In this document: positions 52,578 to 64,000 of the stretch, in pieces | How the letters are laid out: the number at the start of each line of letters is the position of its first letter | How positions within the stretch are numbered: the stretch's first letter is position 1 | Origin: Rubinisphaera italica | GTDB lineage: Bacteria; Planctomycetota; Planctomycetia; Planctomycetales; Planctomycetaceae | NCBI RefSeq assembly: GCF_007859715.1 | Contig: NZ_SJPG01000001.1 | Coordinates: 2,940,728-3,004,727 of the forward strand | Length of the DNA stretch: 64,000 nt | Reading direction: 5' to 3' | The notes under the pieces: model-generated | What the model was told of the DNA's origin: nothing | The model's database searches: none | What the model saw: the letters and a program-made list of their open reading frames with translations, nothing else | Position numbers and translations under genes: made by a program

Positions 52578-53253
52578 CATTACCTCCACCAAAGAGAAAA
52601 CTGCTCTGTCCTCTGCAATCATTCGCAGAATAAAAAATTGCGTATCATGCTGACCCAACCCAAGTTTAGGCTATTTACAGGATTGATGATAAGGAAATCA
52701 TCTTATTTTCTCGCATTGATTCTTAAACAATCGTATTCCGCATCGACACATTTCCAATACAGCCTTAACGCATTATTGTCACAGATTGACAATTTTCTGC
52801 TCTGGTTCTACTCATGTTTCAATAATAATAGTGTCTGACTTAGTTATTATCTCATCAGCGGCACATTCTCTGATATTTCTGAATTGATTGAGACACTGAT
52901 TCGGGTCGAATCGACAGATTCCGAGACAGAATGGGTTCTGTTCGGTAAGTCATTTCCAGAATGATTGATACGATTTTCCAGATTTGAAAAAGGTAATCTT
53001 GAAGAACGGTCGTTTTTACCCACTACTGCCGATATGATGAGAAGACCGTGAATAATCGATTTGAAACTGTGAACGATTTCAAAAACAGTTCGAGCCTATT
53101 GGCATGATGTTCAAAAGTTGCCGATGTATTTAAAATTAGATCACCTCTCAGGTATAAATGGCCTGCGCCGGTACTCCTGACAGATTGTGATGATTAGATA
53201 AATTGTAGTTTGGTTGCCTTGATCGGCAATAAATAAACTCGGAGGAGTTTCCG
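52578..53253. other. 676-bp divergent intergenic region
   Basis: Between the response-regulator gene (leftward) and the polyprenyl synthase gene (rightward). No gene, strong hairpin or clear promoter was found. It is AT-rich and probably carries both promoters. Confidence 0.3.
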
Positions 53254-55116
<1,863 letters not shown>

Positions 55117-55164
55117 TTGCGAATACGTCCTGGCTTCTGAAACATAGAAGGTAACGTTTAACCT

Positions 55165-55626
55165 GTGGAATGGTATGCGACGCTCGCAGTAGGATTTTTC
55201 CTGATTGGATTTGGTGTCTGGTTTGTCCAGAGGCATTTCATCGCAATCAACAAATTCCAACTCGATTCTGAGCTGACGGAAAAGCAAAAGTCATTCCTCG
55301 TCTCGCAGCAGAAACGGCGACTGTTTACATCTTGTCTGGTCATTGTGACCGGGATACTGATTCCCGCTTCTTACTACGCAATTGAACCTCTCAAGAATGC
55401 GTTTCTGGCGTCCCTGTTGTTGCTGACTTTGCTGATTTTGATTGTCGTCATTTGCATATTTGCAATCAGTGATATGCTCTCTAATCGCTACTTCCGACAG
55501 GATATTGACCTGAAACGTGCAGAGACGGAATTGAAGCGACGCGTGCTGGAATCGGAGTTGGAGAAACATCAGCAACTCAAAGCCGATATGCTAAAAAATG
55601 AAATCCGCAGAAACGGACATTCATAA
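55165..55626 (+). CDS. Small two-helix membrane protein with coiled coil
   Basis: 153 residues from a GTG at 55165. Membrane helices at ~5-22 (ATLAVGFFLIGFGVWFV), ~52-70 and ~78-103 (NAFLASLLLLTLLILIVVICIF), followed by a charged coiled coil (LKRAETELKRRVLESELEKHQQLKADML). It starts 48 bp after the polyprenyl synthase gene in the same direction, so probably the same operon. It overlaps the convergent acyltransferase pseudogene by 6 bp. No family recognised. Confidence 0.65.
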   Translation: MEWYATLAVGFFLIGFGVWFVQRHFIAINKFQLDSELTEKQKSFLVSQQKRRLFTSCLVIVTGILIPASYYAIEPLKNAFLASLLLLTLLILIVVICIFAISDMLSNRYFRQDIDLKRAETELKRRVLESELEKHQQLKADMLKNEIRRNGHS

Positions 55627-56884
55627 GGAATGAGAGGCCATTGTGGATTGTGTTTCCGAAGAGACTGACTTTGAGTCTTTAGCAGACGTTATGATTTGGT
55701 CATTCCGCATCTTGTTACATTCGACTTTCAGGAACGAAATCGGTGCTTTCCCCGCTGTCTGAGCAACAGGCAGGACGACAGGATAATCATTTCCGTTATA
55801 GAGAAAGCTCAACAGTGAATTTCGGCGAATTCCATACTCATAGATCAGCAGCGAGAGAGACAATGAGGCAACACTCATAATGACAAATTTCGCAAAAATC
55901 GAAATCGAGATGGGGATCAACACGATTGCAAACACGACGATAAAAAGATGATGGAAGAGAAAAATCGTATAAGACGCATCTGAAAAGTAGCGAAAATATC
56001 TCGAAGGAGCGTTGGTTAACAACCGGAACGAACAAAAGCACAGGTGACACATCCACCAGCATGTCAAACCACTGCGAAATACTCTGACGCACATATTGGC
56101 AATGTGGCTCGAACTCTCTGGAATCAGCATCATCACGACCAGCAATAAACCGACCCCTGCACTGGCCAGTTGGAGTCGTCCGAACGATTCCAACGCCGAC
56201 TCCGAGCGATGCAACCACATTCCAAAGCCAAAGAATGGAAGATAAAACATCAACACAGGAATATCGACCATTCCTAATGCCTGAGGGTTTCGTAAAGTAT
56301 CCGGCAGTTTACCGTTCAGAGCGACGACAAATACATAACTCAAAGCTCCGAACATGAGAATCTTGGTGATTTGTTTCGTGCTCCAGAATTTATGGGAAAA
56401 CAGATAGGGAATTTTATCCATGACAATCGTGATTGAAGTTGCGATGAGGCACATCTGAAACAGGATATTGAGAAACCAGAGATGTTCCATCCACTGCCCA
56501 CTGGCATACCACGACAGGTCTGTCGCAAAATTGGGATGTTCCGAGAGTGCCGAATATTGATAATGGGCTTGAATCTCCAGTTGAATGACATTGAGCGTAA
56601 GTGCGGTCGTGATGAAGGGAATGATTAATCGTCGACTACGATGCATCAGAAAATTATGCATACTTTTACGGGACAATGTCATCTGCGCAAAAAACAGCCG
56701 TAATAAAGAAAACCGGCATGCGAAAGAGATGAATGCATTTCGAGAGCACATCGAATACCCAGTGGGTCGTCGGAGCATGAACTTCCCAGGTATTATTCAC
56801 GCAAAATACATTGGCACTATGCAGCACGATTCCGAGTGCCATCATTACACCACGCATCGCATCGATATAATGAATTCTGGACAT
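55621..56884 (-). pseudogene. Acyltransferase-3 family membrane protein, frameshifted
   Basis: From the ATG at 56884: SRIHYIDAMRGVMMALGIVLHSANVF (with the family's catalytic histidine), then HLFRMPVFFITA. At about 56690-56697, beside a run of six T (minus strand), the frame shifts by one. The other frame continues FFAQMTLSRKSMHNFLMHRSRRLIIPF, the expected sequence of acyltransferase 3, and then ~330 residues of membrane helices ending at 55621 with a long polar tail. Together they make one ~415-residue enzyme of the type that acetylates or succinylates glycans. A shift at a homopolymer may be a true mutation or a sequencing error. Confidence 0.78.
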
Positions 56885-57127
56885 TCGGTGAACTTGCCTT
56901 GGGCGGGATCATTATTGCGACAACAAACATTAAACATGCGACCACACAGCTGAGTGATGATGCTTGAAGTATGTGGAAGAAAACGTTTGTGTGCTTTACT
57001 CAGAGCGGGGAATTCATCAGTGAGGATGATGACAAGACTAAAGCAAAAATAGGTTTAGGGGTAAGCCAGAGCGAAAATCTGGATTCATCGATCAAGAGAA
57101 TGTTTCGGTTCGAATATTCCGATTATT

Positions 57128-58231
57128 CTATAAAATCTTCAACCCGGCCAACGCTGCAATAGCCAGCAAAGCCCCGCAAATCCAGAAGCGAGTGACCACT
57201 TTCACTTCACTTTGTCCGTTCAGAACAAAGTGATTGTGCAATGGGCTGCAACGAAGTGGTCGCCAGCCCCAGGTGCGATAGATTGAAATCTGAATAATAA
57301 CGGAGAGAACTTCAATCACAAAAATCCCACCGACCAGCAAAAAAAGAAATTCCTGTCGGGCAATTACAGCGGACAGTCCCAGCATGGCTCCAGTTGGCAG
57401 AGAGCCTGTATCACCCATGAAGACTTCCGCCGGATGGCAGTTGTACCATAAGAAGCCGAGCATGGCTCCGACCATCGCTCCAACAACGACTGAGACTTCC
57501 CCTGCCTGCGGAATATAGGGAATGACAAAATACTGTGCGAATGTTTTGTGACCAGCCAAATAACAAAACGCAATCATTGCTCCGCCAGCAAAAATCGTAC
57601 AACCTCCCGCCAGCCCATCCAGTCCATCAGTTAAATTGACTCCATTCGATGTGCTGACCAGAACCAGACCGGTCCAGACGATGAATCCGTATCCCATTGG
57701 AATGGCAAACTGTCCAACGGGTGAAACGAGTTCCGTTCCCAGTGGGATTTGAAATTGATGTTGATACAAAGAAGCTCCTGCCATCATCGACAGGATCCAC
57801 TGCAACAGAAATTTTGTCCGAGCGGAAAGACCATGCGTGCTCGTACTGAGTTTTGTCCAGTCGTCGCACGCCCCCAGCATCGCAAAACTGATAATCACGA
57901 ATATGCTCAACTGCACATAATGATTTTCAAGGTTTCCCCAGATCATTACGGAAAAGAGTGTCGCCATGACCAGGAATAATCCCCCCATCGTCGGGGTATT
58001 ATTCTTTCCCTCATGCAGGCGATCGAGTTCGGTAGAGGCACTTGAGACTCGTTCCCGAAAACGGGTTTTCAACCAGCGAATCGCCATCGGTCCCAGGCAA
58101 ACGGCCAGCAGAAAGGAAGTTAAACTGGCCAGGGCGATTCGAAAAGTTATATAGACACGTGAAGAACCGGTCGTATGACTTTCCACTTGCTGAAAAAAAG
58201 GCAAGACGTGAATTAACAACCAGTAAACCAT
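57128..58231 (-). CDS. mraY: Phospho-N-acetylmuramoyl-pentapeptide transferase
   Basis: 367 residues, the usual length. It transfers phospho-MurNAc-pentapeptide to undecaprenyl phosphate, the first membrane step of peptidoglycan synthesis. Visible motifs are [11 protein letters not shown] near 74, the catalytic aspartates in GACDDWTK near 120, [15 protein letters not shown] near 195, [14 protein letters not shown] near 270, and SPLHNHF near 332 (usually HHHF). About ten hydrophobic helices. It is separate from a division-and-wall (dcw) gene cluster. Together with the ole genes upstream it forms a minus-strand run with ~100 bp spacing. Its presence agrees with planctomycetes having peptidoglycan. 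Confidence 0.95.
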   Translation of the reverse strand: MVYWLLIHVLPFFQQVESHTTGSSRVYITFRIALASLTSFLLAVCLGPMAIRWLKTRFRERVSSASTELDRLHEGKNNTPTMGGLFLVMATLFSVMIWGNLENHYVQLSIFVIISFAMLGACDDWTKLSTSTHGLSARTKFLLQWILSMMAGASLYQHQFQIPLGTELVSPVGQFAIPMGYGFIVWTGLVLVSTSNGVNLTDGLDGLAGGCTIFAGGAMIAFCYLAGHKTFAQYFVIPYIPQAGEVSVVVGAMVGAMLGFLWYNCHPAEVFMGDTGSLPTGAMLGLSAVIARQEFLFLLVGGIFVIEVLSVIIQISIYRTWGWRPLRCSPLHNHFVLNGQSEVKVVTRFWICGALLAIAALAGLKIL

Positions 58232-58334
58232 GACTTCATCCCTGAATGCAATGACTGCAAAGCTCTCCTGGCTTGCACCCCCTCCAGCCGGTAAGGATAG
58301 CCGAAAGCCGGAAATCCAGCCAAGACCGACTTGT

Positions 58335-59330
58335 TCATTTAACCGACTTCAGTTCGTCCATCAGCCTTTGATAAGACGTTTCATAGTCAACAATTGGCTT
58401 GAAATCGAAATCCTGACGAGCTTTATTGATCGAGTAAGTGTGGGACTGGCTTAATTGCAGAGCGACGAATCGTGTCATCGGTGGTTCGGATTTTCTTCCC
58501 AACATGGTATAAACCGACTCCAGCACTCCCCCGATTCGATAGGCTGCTTGAGCCGAGATTTTTTTGTGAACTGGTGACTTGCAGACGTTGACTAGGAGCT
58601 CGTTAATCCAGGACCAGAGATTGACAGGTTTGGGATCGTTAATGAAATAGGCCTGTCCTGCGACGGTGGAATCGAGAGATAATTTCTCTGCGGCCTGCCA
58701 ATGGGCTGCAGCCGCATTTTCTACGTAGGTCATCGAGATCTCGTTCGAGCCATCACCGACAATGCGTAAACGACCGGAGTCTGCTCGTTGAAGCAAACGT
58801 GGTATCAGATGTTGGTCACGAGGCCCCCAAACCAGATGAGGCCGCAACGCACAGGTGGCAACTCCGTGATCGCCGTTTGCCTCGAGGATCTCACGCTCGG
58901 CGATCGCTTTTGTATGAGGATAATGACACAGATAGTTCGTTGGATATGGCAGCGATTCGTTGGCCTCAAGGTGGGCCTGTCCATCGAAAATAACACTCGG
59001 AGAACTCGTATAGATCAGTTTTTTTACACCCTGATTTTGACAGGCATGCAAAACATTTCTGCTGCCTTCGGTATTGATCGAATAATACTTCTCCCAACTA
59101 CCCCACACTCCCGGTATGGCTGCAACATGGTAGACGGTAGAAATATTCTGGCAGGCCTGTTCGACAATTTTTGATTCGCGAATATCACCACGAATGATCT
59201 CAACACCAAGTTTTTGCAATTCGGGATATTCCCCGCGGCAAAGTACGCGAACAGGTTCTCCCCGTTCACGCAGTTTTTCCACGAGATACTGCCCGAGGAA
59301 CCCACCGCCCCCGGTGACTAAATTTGACAT
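58335..59330 (-). CDS. oleD: OleD-like NAD(P)-dependent 3-hydroxy/keto reductase
   Basis: 331 residues, an extended short-chain dehydrogenase. Rossmann motif [15 protein letters not shown] near 5, GDIRE near 54, [17 protein letters not shown] near 68, [10 protein letters not shown] near 108, and the catalytic YPHTKAIAE near 136. [20 protein letters not shown] near 161 is typical of OleD, which reduces the 2-alkyl-3-keto acid in long-chain olefin synthesis. It directly follows the oleC-like gene (39 bp), supporting this over other sterol- or hopanoid-type reductases (HpnA), with which it shares the fold. No oleA or oleB lies in the window. Confidence 0.82.
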   Translation of the reverse strand: MSNLVTGGGGFLGQYLVEKLRERGEPVRVLCRGEYPELQKLGVEIIRGDIRESKIVEQACQNISTVYHVAAIPGVWGSWEKYYSINTEGSRNVLHACQNQGVKKLIYTSSPSVIFDGQAHLEANESLPYPTNYLCHYPHTKAIAEREILEANGDHGVATCALRPHLVWGPRDQHLIPRLLQRADSGRLRIVGDGSNEISMTYVENAAAAHWQAAEKLSLDSTVAGQAYFINDPKPVNLWSWINELLVNVCKSPVHKKISAQAAYRIGGVLESVYTMLGRKSEPPMTRFVALQLSQSHTYSINKARQDFDFKPIVDYETSYQRLMDELKSVK

Positions 59331-59369
59331 TACGAATTTTCTATACCGAACGATTTTTTCTCGGAAGGA

Positions 59370-61031
59370 TCAGTTTTTAGCAGCCCAGATCGCTAAATCT
59401 TCTCGATGGATTTTCACATTGTGTCTGCGATCAACCGGTAGTTTACGATGAAATCGGAAGTCGAAAATCGAATCAGTCAACTCCTGCTGACTTGCGATTA
59501 CTTTCAGTTCATCGAGAAAGGTATTCCTGGCATTCTGCGATTTGGGGTAACAGTTGGCTTCCGGTTCAACAATTAACACGGGTTGTTGCTTACCCGCCTC
59601 ACCGACCCCCACCAATGCGGACCGATAGACGCGCGGATGCTGATTAAAAATCGGTTCACAACAAACCGGATACATCAAGCCCTGAGCGGTCCTCACAATG
59701 TGAGCTTTCCGTCCGCAAAACCAGAGTCGATTTTCGTCATCAAAATAGCCCATGTCTCCCATCCGGTGCCAGAATTGATTTCCATCCGGAATTTTTGCGA
59801 GTGCAGTGGCATCTGGTCGATTGAAGTATTCGCGAGTTGCACTGGGACTACGAACGATGATTTCGCCAATCTTGTTTTTTGGACAGATCTCAGCTTTTTC
59901 AAAACTCGATATCGCCCCGCTGACTTCATGAATCACACGAACATCCACTTGGGAAAATGGCTTACCAACACAAGTCCCCTGCCCGATGGCGGTTTTTGCA
60001 GCAGTTTCGTTGAGCACTTCGCTGGCGGAAATGGAACAGACGGGTAACGCTTCGGTTGCTCCATAAGGCGTAAACATTTCCGCCTCAATTTCGCTGCAAC
60101 ACTGCTTCATCTTTTCGAGGACAGGAACCGGAACGGGAGCCCCAGCAGAAAGGATCCGTCTCAAACTCGGAAGCTTGATCGATTTTTCGACACAATATCT
60201 CCCAACGCGATTCCAGAGAGCGGGCGAACCAAAGGCCTGAGTGATTCCCTGATTTTCGATGGCCTCGATGATCCGCAGAGGATTTACATCGGCTGGTTTT
60301 GTCGGATCCATATCGGGAATGACGGTCGTTACTCCCATTGCCAGATTGAATAGGGCAAACAGTGGAAAACCTGGCAGATCAATTTCACCGGGCTGGATTT
60401 GATACTGTTGCTGGAGCAGGTCAACCTGAGCATTGAACATGCCATGTTCGTAAACGACCCCTTTCGGAGGCCCGGTGCTGCCACTCGTAAAAATGATAGC
60501 CGCTCGATCTGTGGAGAGCGTTTCCACAGGTTGGAAGCGATTGTGTCCCAGTTCCAGCAATTTTCGATACGGTAGTCCGCCATAGCTGAAAGAACGTCCG
60601 ACCGAAATATTGATATTGGCTTTCCGATAACGTTTGCCCCGTGCCTGCCGAATTGCCTGGACAATCGGTATGGCAACAAAACCATCCGGTTCAATTTCAT
60701 CGAGGCAATCGAAGATTCTTTTCCGCCCCATCCCGGGATCAATCAGAACAACGGTTGCGCCCGTTTTGAAAATTGCAAAAGTTAATGCAATGAACTCAAT
60801 ACTCGGTTTCACCATCAAGACGAGTTTGTGTTTGGGAGTCGTGCCAAGTTTCTGCAGCCCCGCTGCCAGATCGTCCGTTTCCTGATTCAATTGTGTGAAA
60901 GTGCTGTGCGTGTAAGCGACACGCCCATTTCGATCACGTCCTTCTGGATAGACGACACATCTCTGATGAGGCCAGCGGCTGGCAGATGCTCGCAAACGAT
61001 CTGCGATATTTAATTTCACGGGGTCGGTCAT
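59370..61031 (-). CDS. oleC: OleC-like beta-lactone synthetase (AMP-forming)
   Basis: 553 residues of the acyl-CoA synthetase/ANL superfamily. [22 protein letters not shown] near 27, [35 protein letters not shown] near 70-105 and the P-loop [21 protein letters not shown] near 175 are visible. [13 protein letters not shown] near 325 and the C-terminal [22 protein letters not shown] near 430 complete it. The IDPGMG stretch, and position beside oleD, point to OleC, which adenylates the beta-hydroxy acid and closes the beta-lactone later turned into an alkene. A plain fatty-acid ligase is the alternative. ATG at 61031. Confidence 0.83.
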   Translation of the reverse strand: MTDPVKLNIADRLRASASRWPHQRCVVYPEGRDRNGRVAYTHSTFTQLNQETDDLAAGLQKLGTTPKHKLVLMVKPSIEFIALTFAIFKTGATVVLIDPGMGRKRIFDCLDEIEPDGFVAIPIVQAIRQARGKRYRKANINISVGRSFSYGGLPYRKLLELGHNRFQPVETLSTDRAAIIFTSGSTGPPKGVVYEHGMFNAQVDLLQQQYQIQPGEIDLPGFPLFALFNLAMGVTTVIPDMDPTKPADVNPLRIIEAIENQGITQAFGSPALWNRVGRYCVEKSIKLPSLRRILSAGAPVPVPVLEKMKQCCSEIEAEMFTPYGATEALPVCSISASEVLNETAAKTAIGQGTCVGKPFSQVDVRVIHEVSGAISSFEKAEICPKNKIGEIIVRSPSATREYFNRPDATALAKIPDGNQFWHRMGDMGYFDDENRLWFCGRKAHIVRTAQGLMYPVCCEPIFNQHPRVYRSALVGVGEAGKQQPVLIVEPEANCYPKSQNARNTFLDELKVIASQQELTDSIFDFRFHRKLPVDRRHNVKIHREDLAIWAAKN

Positions 61032-61101
61032 GGAGAATAAATAGAACTGGCAGTATTAGAAAAGCGTTAATATTCAACGATACATGTCAAGAATAATACA
61101 A

Positions 61102-61173
61102 GCACGACGCGCAAGCGAGTGAGTGAGTCTCTTGTTGGAGTGTGCGACTCACTCACTCGCTTGCGCGTCGTGC
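61102..61173. repeat. 28-bp perfect inverted repeat
   Basis: GCACGACGCGCAAGCGAGTG... (61102-61129) is the exact complement of 61146-61173, with a 16-base loop. It lies between fhcC (ending 61205) and oleC (starting 61031), both minus-strand. The arms are built from GAGTGAGTGAGT and GACGCGCAAGC. It may terminate fhcC transcription or belong to a REP-like family. Confidence 0.75.
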
Positions 61174-61204
61174 CTGGATGGGATGTGCTTTGCAATCGCA
61201 AATT

Positions 61205-62029
61205 TCATGAAGCAATCAATACTTCACCACGTTTATCCATCGTCATATCACCCAAATAGCGAGTGAAATGAGAAGTGGTCGGATCGATACTGGTGGGCAA
61301 CATTTTGTTCAAGTTCAAATATTTCAGTAGCAGACGAAAGACGGCCGGTTCATATTGAACAGCTTCTTCAAGGTGCGACATTGCGCTGAGGTTGGCAGGA
61401 TTCAAAATGAGAATAGTTCCTCGAACCATGTTGAGACCAACGGTATCTGGTATAGGACCACAACAGACAATTGTACCCGCTAACATTTCATAACCGAGGC
61501 GAGAACCGGAACTCTCGCCAATAATAATCGTCCCCCGTCGCATCCGATGTCCGCAAAATTGACCGACGGAACCCTGCACGAACACTTCCCCACCGGTCAT
61601 GCCTTTCATGGAACCCGGACAAAAGCTGCCCAGATGATCTCCGGCGTTTGCTTGAATAATCAATCGGCCTCCGCTCATGCCTCGTGCAGTGCAGTCTCCC
61701 GTATTGCCTTCGACGACGAGCGTTCCACCGGTCATCTGTTCCCCGAGGCAATCTCCTGTATTTCCGAGAACATGAAATTTTCCCTCATTCCAGTTTCGAC
61801 CGATGCCGTGGACTTTTGAAAAGTCCCCTTCAAACAGAACTTCTGCCTCGATGGTGGGATGCGTGTTCTCGTGCAGATCGAATAATTCCTGAAAAGTTCG
61901 TTCTGATCGACCATTGCGAATTTTGATCTTCAGAATTTGATCAATTTCTGCATTGATCAGCAATTCACTCAGTTGACTCGGTAATTCAACGAATGATTCC
62001 AAATTCTTTTTGGGGGTGATTGTAATCAT
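61205..62029 (-). CDS. fhcC: FhcC-like formylmethanofuran dehydrogenase subunit C (GXGXG repeat)
   Basis: 274 residues. From ~70 to 215 there are repeated GXGXG-type turns (NTGDCLGEQMTGGTLVVEGNTGDCTARGMSGGRLIIQANAGDHLG, SVGQFCGHRMRRGTIIIGESSGSRLGYEM), a right-handed beta-helix as in the C-terminal domain of glutamate synthase and FwdC/FhcC. Length and the N-terminal part fit FhcC, a subunit of the formyltransferase/hydrolase complex of the tetrahydromethanopterin C1 pathway. That pathway occurs in planctomycetes. No other fhc or mch/mtd gene is in the window, so the assignment rests on this one sequence. Confidence 0.8.
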   Translation of the reverse strand: MITITPKKNLESFVELPSQLSELLINAEIDQILKIKIRNGRSERTFQELFDLHENTHPTIEAEVLFEGDFSKVHGIGRNWNEGKFHVLGNTGDCLGEQMTGGTLVVEGNTGDCTARGMSGGRLIIQANAGDHLGSFCPGSMKGMTGGEVFVQGSVGQFCGHRMRRGTIIIGESSGSRLGYEMLAGTIVCCGPIPDTVGLNMVRGTILILNPANLSAMSHLEEAVQYEPAVFRLLLKYLNLNKMLPTSIDPTTSHFTRYLGDMTMDKRGEVLIAS

Positions 62030-62400
62030 TGTCAGTGAGGAGTATGTAAAAAAATGTTTACAGATTTAAGCGACCATGTTTCGGAAATGCCTCATCTCGA
62101 TCGAAATGTTGCCGGAATCCAACTTCAAGTATTCGTCCAGAAATCCTACAAGGTGTTGAGATAACTTACCACAAGTCCTGCTTAGGTAAAGCATTACGGC
62201 TAGTCACAATAGAAATGGGATAATCTGCTGCATTTTGATGCTTTGCGGCGTGAAACCTGCGTTTGATTCTGACAAGATCAAATCAAAGTTCCTACCGCAC
62301 GAGTTCAGATTTTTACTTTTCTTCAAGGGAGCGTCTTTCGCCCTCAATTGGAATCGGTAGAATTCAGAATGAGTGTGACCAGTGAAAAGAAGAGGTTCTC
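62030..62400. other. 371-bp divergent intergenic region
   Basis: Between fhcC (leftward) and the third CelD-type gene (rightward). No gene, hairpin or repeat was found. A GAGGTT-like ribosome-binding site lies just before the ATG at 62401. Confidence 0.3.
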
Positions 62401-63621
62401 ATGTTTCAAGTCTTCGAAATCAATTCACTCAAAGAGCTCGAAACGTATCGATTGAGTTGGCAGGAGTTATGGGGACGAGGTCGGCAGCGGCGTTTTCAAA
62501 TGACCTATGAGTGGCTGGAAGCCTACTGGCAGTCGGCACCTGCTGATCGAGAACTTAAAGTTCTGATTGCCGCTCTGGGAGGAAAAGTGATTGGAATTCT
62601 TCCCCTGGTTATTAAAACCGTGGAAACCCGATTAGGAGCGGTTCGTGTGCTGACCTATCCTCTGGATGGTGGCGGAAACTGGTACGGTCCCATCGGCCCC
62701 AATTCTGCAGCAACACTGGCAGCCGGCTTGCGATATCTGTCATCGAACCGCAATGGATGGGATTTGCTGGATTTGACTTATACGGATCGAGATCGCATTG
62801 ACCTGGGGCGTTCTTGTACCGCATTGAGAAATATCGGCTGGAAGCCTGTCGAGAGAATCTGGAAACTCATCCCAGCGGTCGCGTTTTCAGGAAGCTGGCA
62901 GGAATTCATGGGAAGAAAACGCAAGGACGTACGGAATGAAATCGAACAGGCCGAAGCCGCTTGCCGAAGTCGTGGAACGGTCTCATTCAAGCAGTATCGT
63001 TCAGTGAATGCCACTGCTTATTGTGGAGATTCTCTTGAAGAATTGCTGGGGCAACTGGAAGTGTTGTGTGTGGACGGAGCCGAGTTGAAGACCTTGCGTC
63101 GACAGTGCCTCTCAGCGGATCATCAGCAGATGCTGGAATTGGACATGATGTTTATCAATGGGAAGCCCGTCGCAGCTGCGATCAGTTACGGGAATGAATC
63201 CGGCTTAGAAGTGGCGCATGTTCTGCATAATGAGGAGCCAGGCGTCGAAACGTTCCAGCTTTTTTCAGGGCTAATAGGGCATGTCCTGGAGTCTGCTTGC
63301 CATTCGAAAACTAAAGAAGTAGAAATTTCTCCGACGCAAAGTGAATTAGTAACAGCGGCACGTTTATGGTCGAATCGGGAATTGAGAAGTTATCGCTATT
63401 CAAGTTGTCCGCTTACGCATGTGAAAGGTTCGTTGTTATTGAATTACCACGCTTTTCGCAGTCCAAAACTGGTCTATCAAAAACCAATTGTTCAGACGAC
63501 GAATCGATCTTTCAAGAATAGTTCAAGCCAACGCTCTCCCGTGGCCCAACGCTCACCTGTGACCATTGAAAAGCAATCGTCAGTGCCTCAATTGCGAATT
63601 GCCAGAGAATTCATGGATTGA
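62401..63621 (+). CDS. CelD/BcsL-type GNAT acetyltransferase, third copy
   Basis: 406 residues. GAAGAGGTTCTC precedes the ATG. The N-terminal domain (YRLSWQELWGRGRQRRFQMTYEWLEAYWQSA, LKVLIAALGGKVIGILPLVIK) is typical of the CelD/double-GNAT group. The second domain has the GNAT core (DMMFINGKPVAAAISYGNESGLEVAHVLHNEEPGVETFQLFSGLIG near 255). The last ~55 residues are polar. It is more distant from the 8734 and 9804 pair than they are from each other. There is no polysaccharide gene around it, so its substrate is open. Confidence 0.78.
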   Translation: MFQVFEINSLKELETYRLSWQELWGRGRQRRFQMTYEWLEAYWQSAPADRELKVLIAALGGKVIGILPLVIKTVETRLGAVRVLTYPLDGGGNWYGPIGPNSAATLAAGLRYLSSNRNGWDLLDLTYTDRDRIDLGRSCTALRNIGWKPVERIWKLIPAVAFSGSWQEFMGRKRKDVRNEIEQAEAACRSRGTVSFKQYRSVNATAYCGDSLEELLGQLEVLCVDGAELKTLRRQCLSADHQQMLELDMMFINGKPVAAAISYGNESGLEVAHVLHNEEPGVETFQLFSGLIGHVLESACHSKTKEVEISPTQSELVTAARLWSNRELRSYRYSSCPLTHVKGSLLLNYHAFRSPKLVYQKPIVQTTNRSFKNSSSQRSPVAQRSPVTIEKQSSVPQLRIAREFMD

Positions 63622-63710
63622 CATTAAATACGTATTCCATCTTGAATCCTGAAAAATAATTGATTTCACCTGACGTCCGGCATCAGGATTGCTATGCTTC
63701 GATTTGAAGA

Positions 63711-63733
63711 GTGGGCACTCGGAGGTTGCCCAC
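63711..63733. terminator. Hairpin between the CelD-type gene and the cyclophilin gene
   Basis: GTGGGCA (63711-63717) pairs with TGCCCAC (63727-63733) around a 9-base loop, 90 bp after the CelD-type stop. There is no T run, so it is a weak terminator candidate or a leader structure of the next gene. Confidence 0.4.
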
Positions 63734-63782
63734 CAGGGGAATTGTGCCCGATCAGGAAAAATCAGGTTAGGAGTATTCAAGT

Positions 63783-64000
63783 ATGATCAAATCAATCGTC
63801 GCGACCACAACAGCATTTTGTGTCTGTGCAGCTGTGTTTTTCAGCCTTTCCAGCGTTTCTCAAGCAGCCGACCCTCAGGCTCCTGAACAGTTTTATGTGA
63901 AGTTTGAGACCTCAGCAGGTGAAGTCTTAATCGAGTGCAATCGGTCCTGGGCACCCATCGGAGTTGATCATTTTTACAAAGCGGTCAAGGGTGGTTATTA
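63783..64000 (+). CDS. Secreted cyclophilin-type peptidyl-prolyl isomerase (3' end cut by window)
   Basis: Only the first 72 codons are present. TAGGAG lies before the ATG at 63783. The signal peptide (MIKSIVATTTAFCVCAAVFF, cleaved near SQA) is followed by FYVKFETSAGEVLIECNRSWAPIGVDHFYKAVKGGYY, the beginning of a bacterial cyclophilin domain (usual form: TxxGxIxIELxxxxAPxxVxNFxxLxxxGYY). It would catalyse proline isomerisation in the periplasm or outside. Confidence 0.88.
   Translation, partial: MIKSIVATTTAFCVCAAVFFSLSSVSQAADPQAPEQFYVKFETSAGEVLIECNRSWAPIGVDHFYKAVKGGY

Overview
The window looks like a piece of chromosome from a planctomycete, probably a mesophilic, moderate-GC member of the Planctomycetaceae/Gimesiaceae group. 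The evidence is the set of families typical of that phylum: a DUF1559 prepilin-like protein paired with a small lipoprotein, TIGR03067, a planctomycete-type cytochrome (PSCyt1) fragment, a Tat-exported Gfo/Idh/MocA oxidoreductase next to a HEAT-repeat protein, ASPIC/UnbV proteins, a Ser/Thr kinase with an external sensor, a LacI-like/AraC (XylR-type) regulator, an OleC/OleD pair and an FhcC-like C1 protein. No tRNA, rRNA or CRISPR array was seen.

Region 1 (1-10874) is an exopolysaccharide locus. A cut GGDEF-like membrane protein and a sugar transferase lie on the minus strand. A tightly overlapping plus-strand operon follows: a Wzz-like chain-length protein, a flippase fused to a GT4 glycosyltransferase, a GT2 glycosyltransferase, an O-antigen ligase/polymerase-like protein and two tandem CelD-type acyltransferases. 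Region 2 (10875-22675) holds the Ser/Thr kinase with its hairpin-rich leader, an ASPIC/UnbV FG-GAP protein, a membrane five-haem cytochrome with TPRs, the secreted oxidoreductase and the HEAT protein. Two related intergenic elements (about 13833 and 18918) with different but complementary ends lie here.

Region 3 (22731-31173) is the accessory part. A PSCyt1 gene is frameshifted and cut off at about 23045. It runs straight into an integrase-less integron cassette array of four minus-strand cassette genes with three attC sites (23576-23667, 24279-24368, 24941-25037). Beyond it lie IS110 transposase remnants, a DUF1559/lipoprotein pair and two decayed tandem DUF1254/DUF1214 genes.

Region 4 (31174-44018) encodes a MacAB-TolC-like efflux pump split into two convergent units that overlap by 93 bp, a redoxin/cytochrome/copper-monooxygenase-like fusion, a giant TPR/FG-GAP/ASPIC protein and a secreted beta-propeller. 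Region 5 (44313-53253) has an MnmE-like short GTPase, a LarA-N/DUF2088 protein, a two-CBS protein, the AraC-type regulator, a K+ channel-like protein with an odd filter, a small secreted protein, a di-haem cytochrome and a RegA-type response regulator. Region 6 (53254-64000) has a DUF116-polyprenyl synthase fusion, a small membrane protein, a frameshifted acyltransferase, mraY, oleD, oleC, a 28-bp perfect inverted repeat, fhcC, a third CelD-type acyltransferase and the start of a secreted cyclophilin.

All family names come from reading motifs by eye. No search was run.
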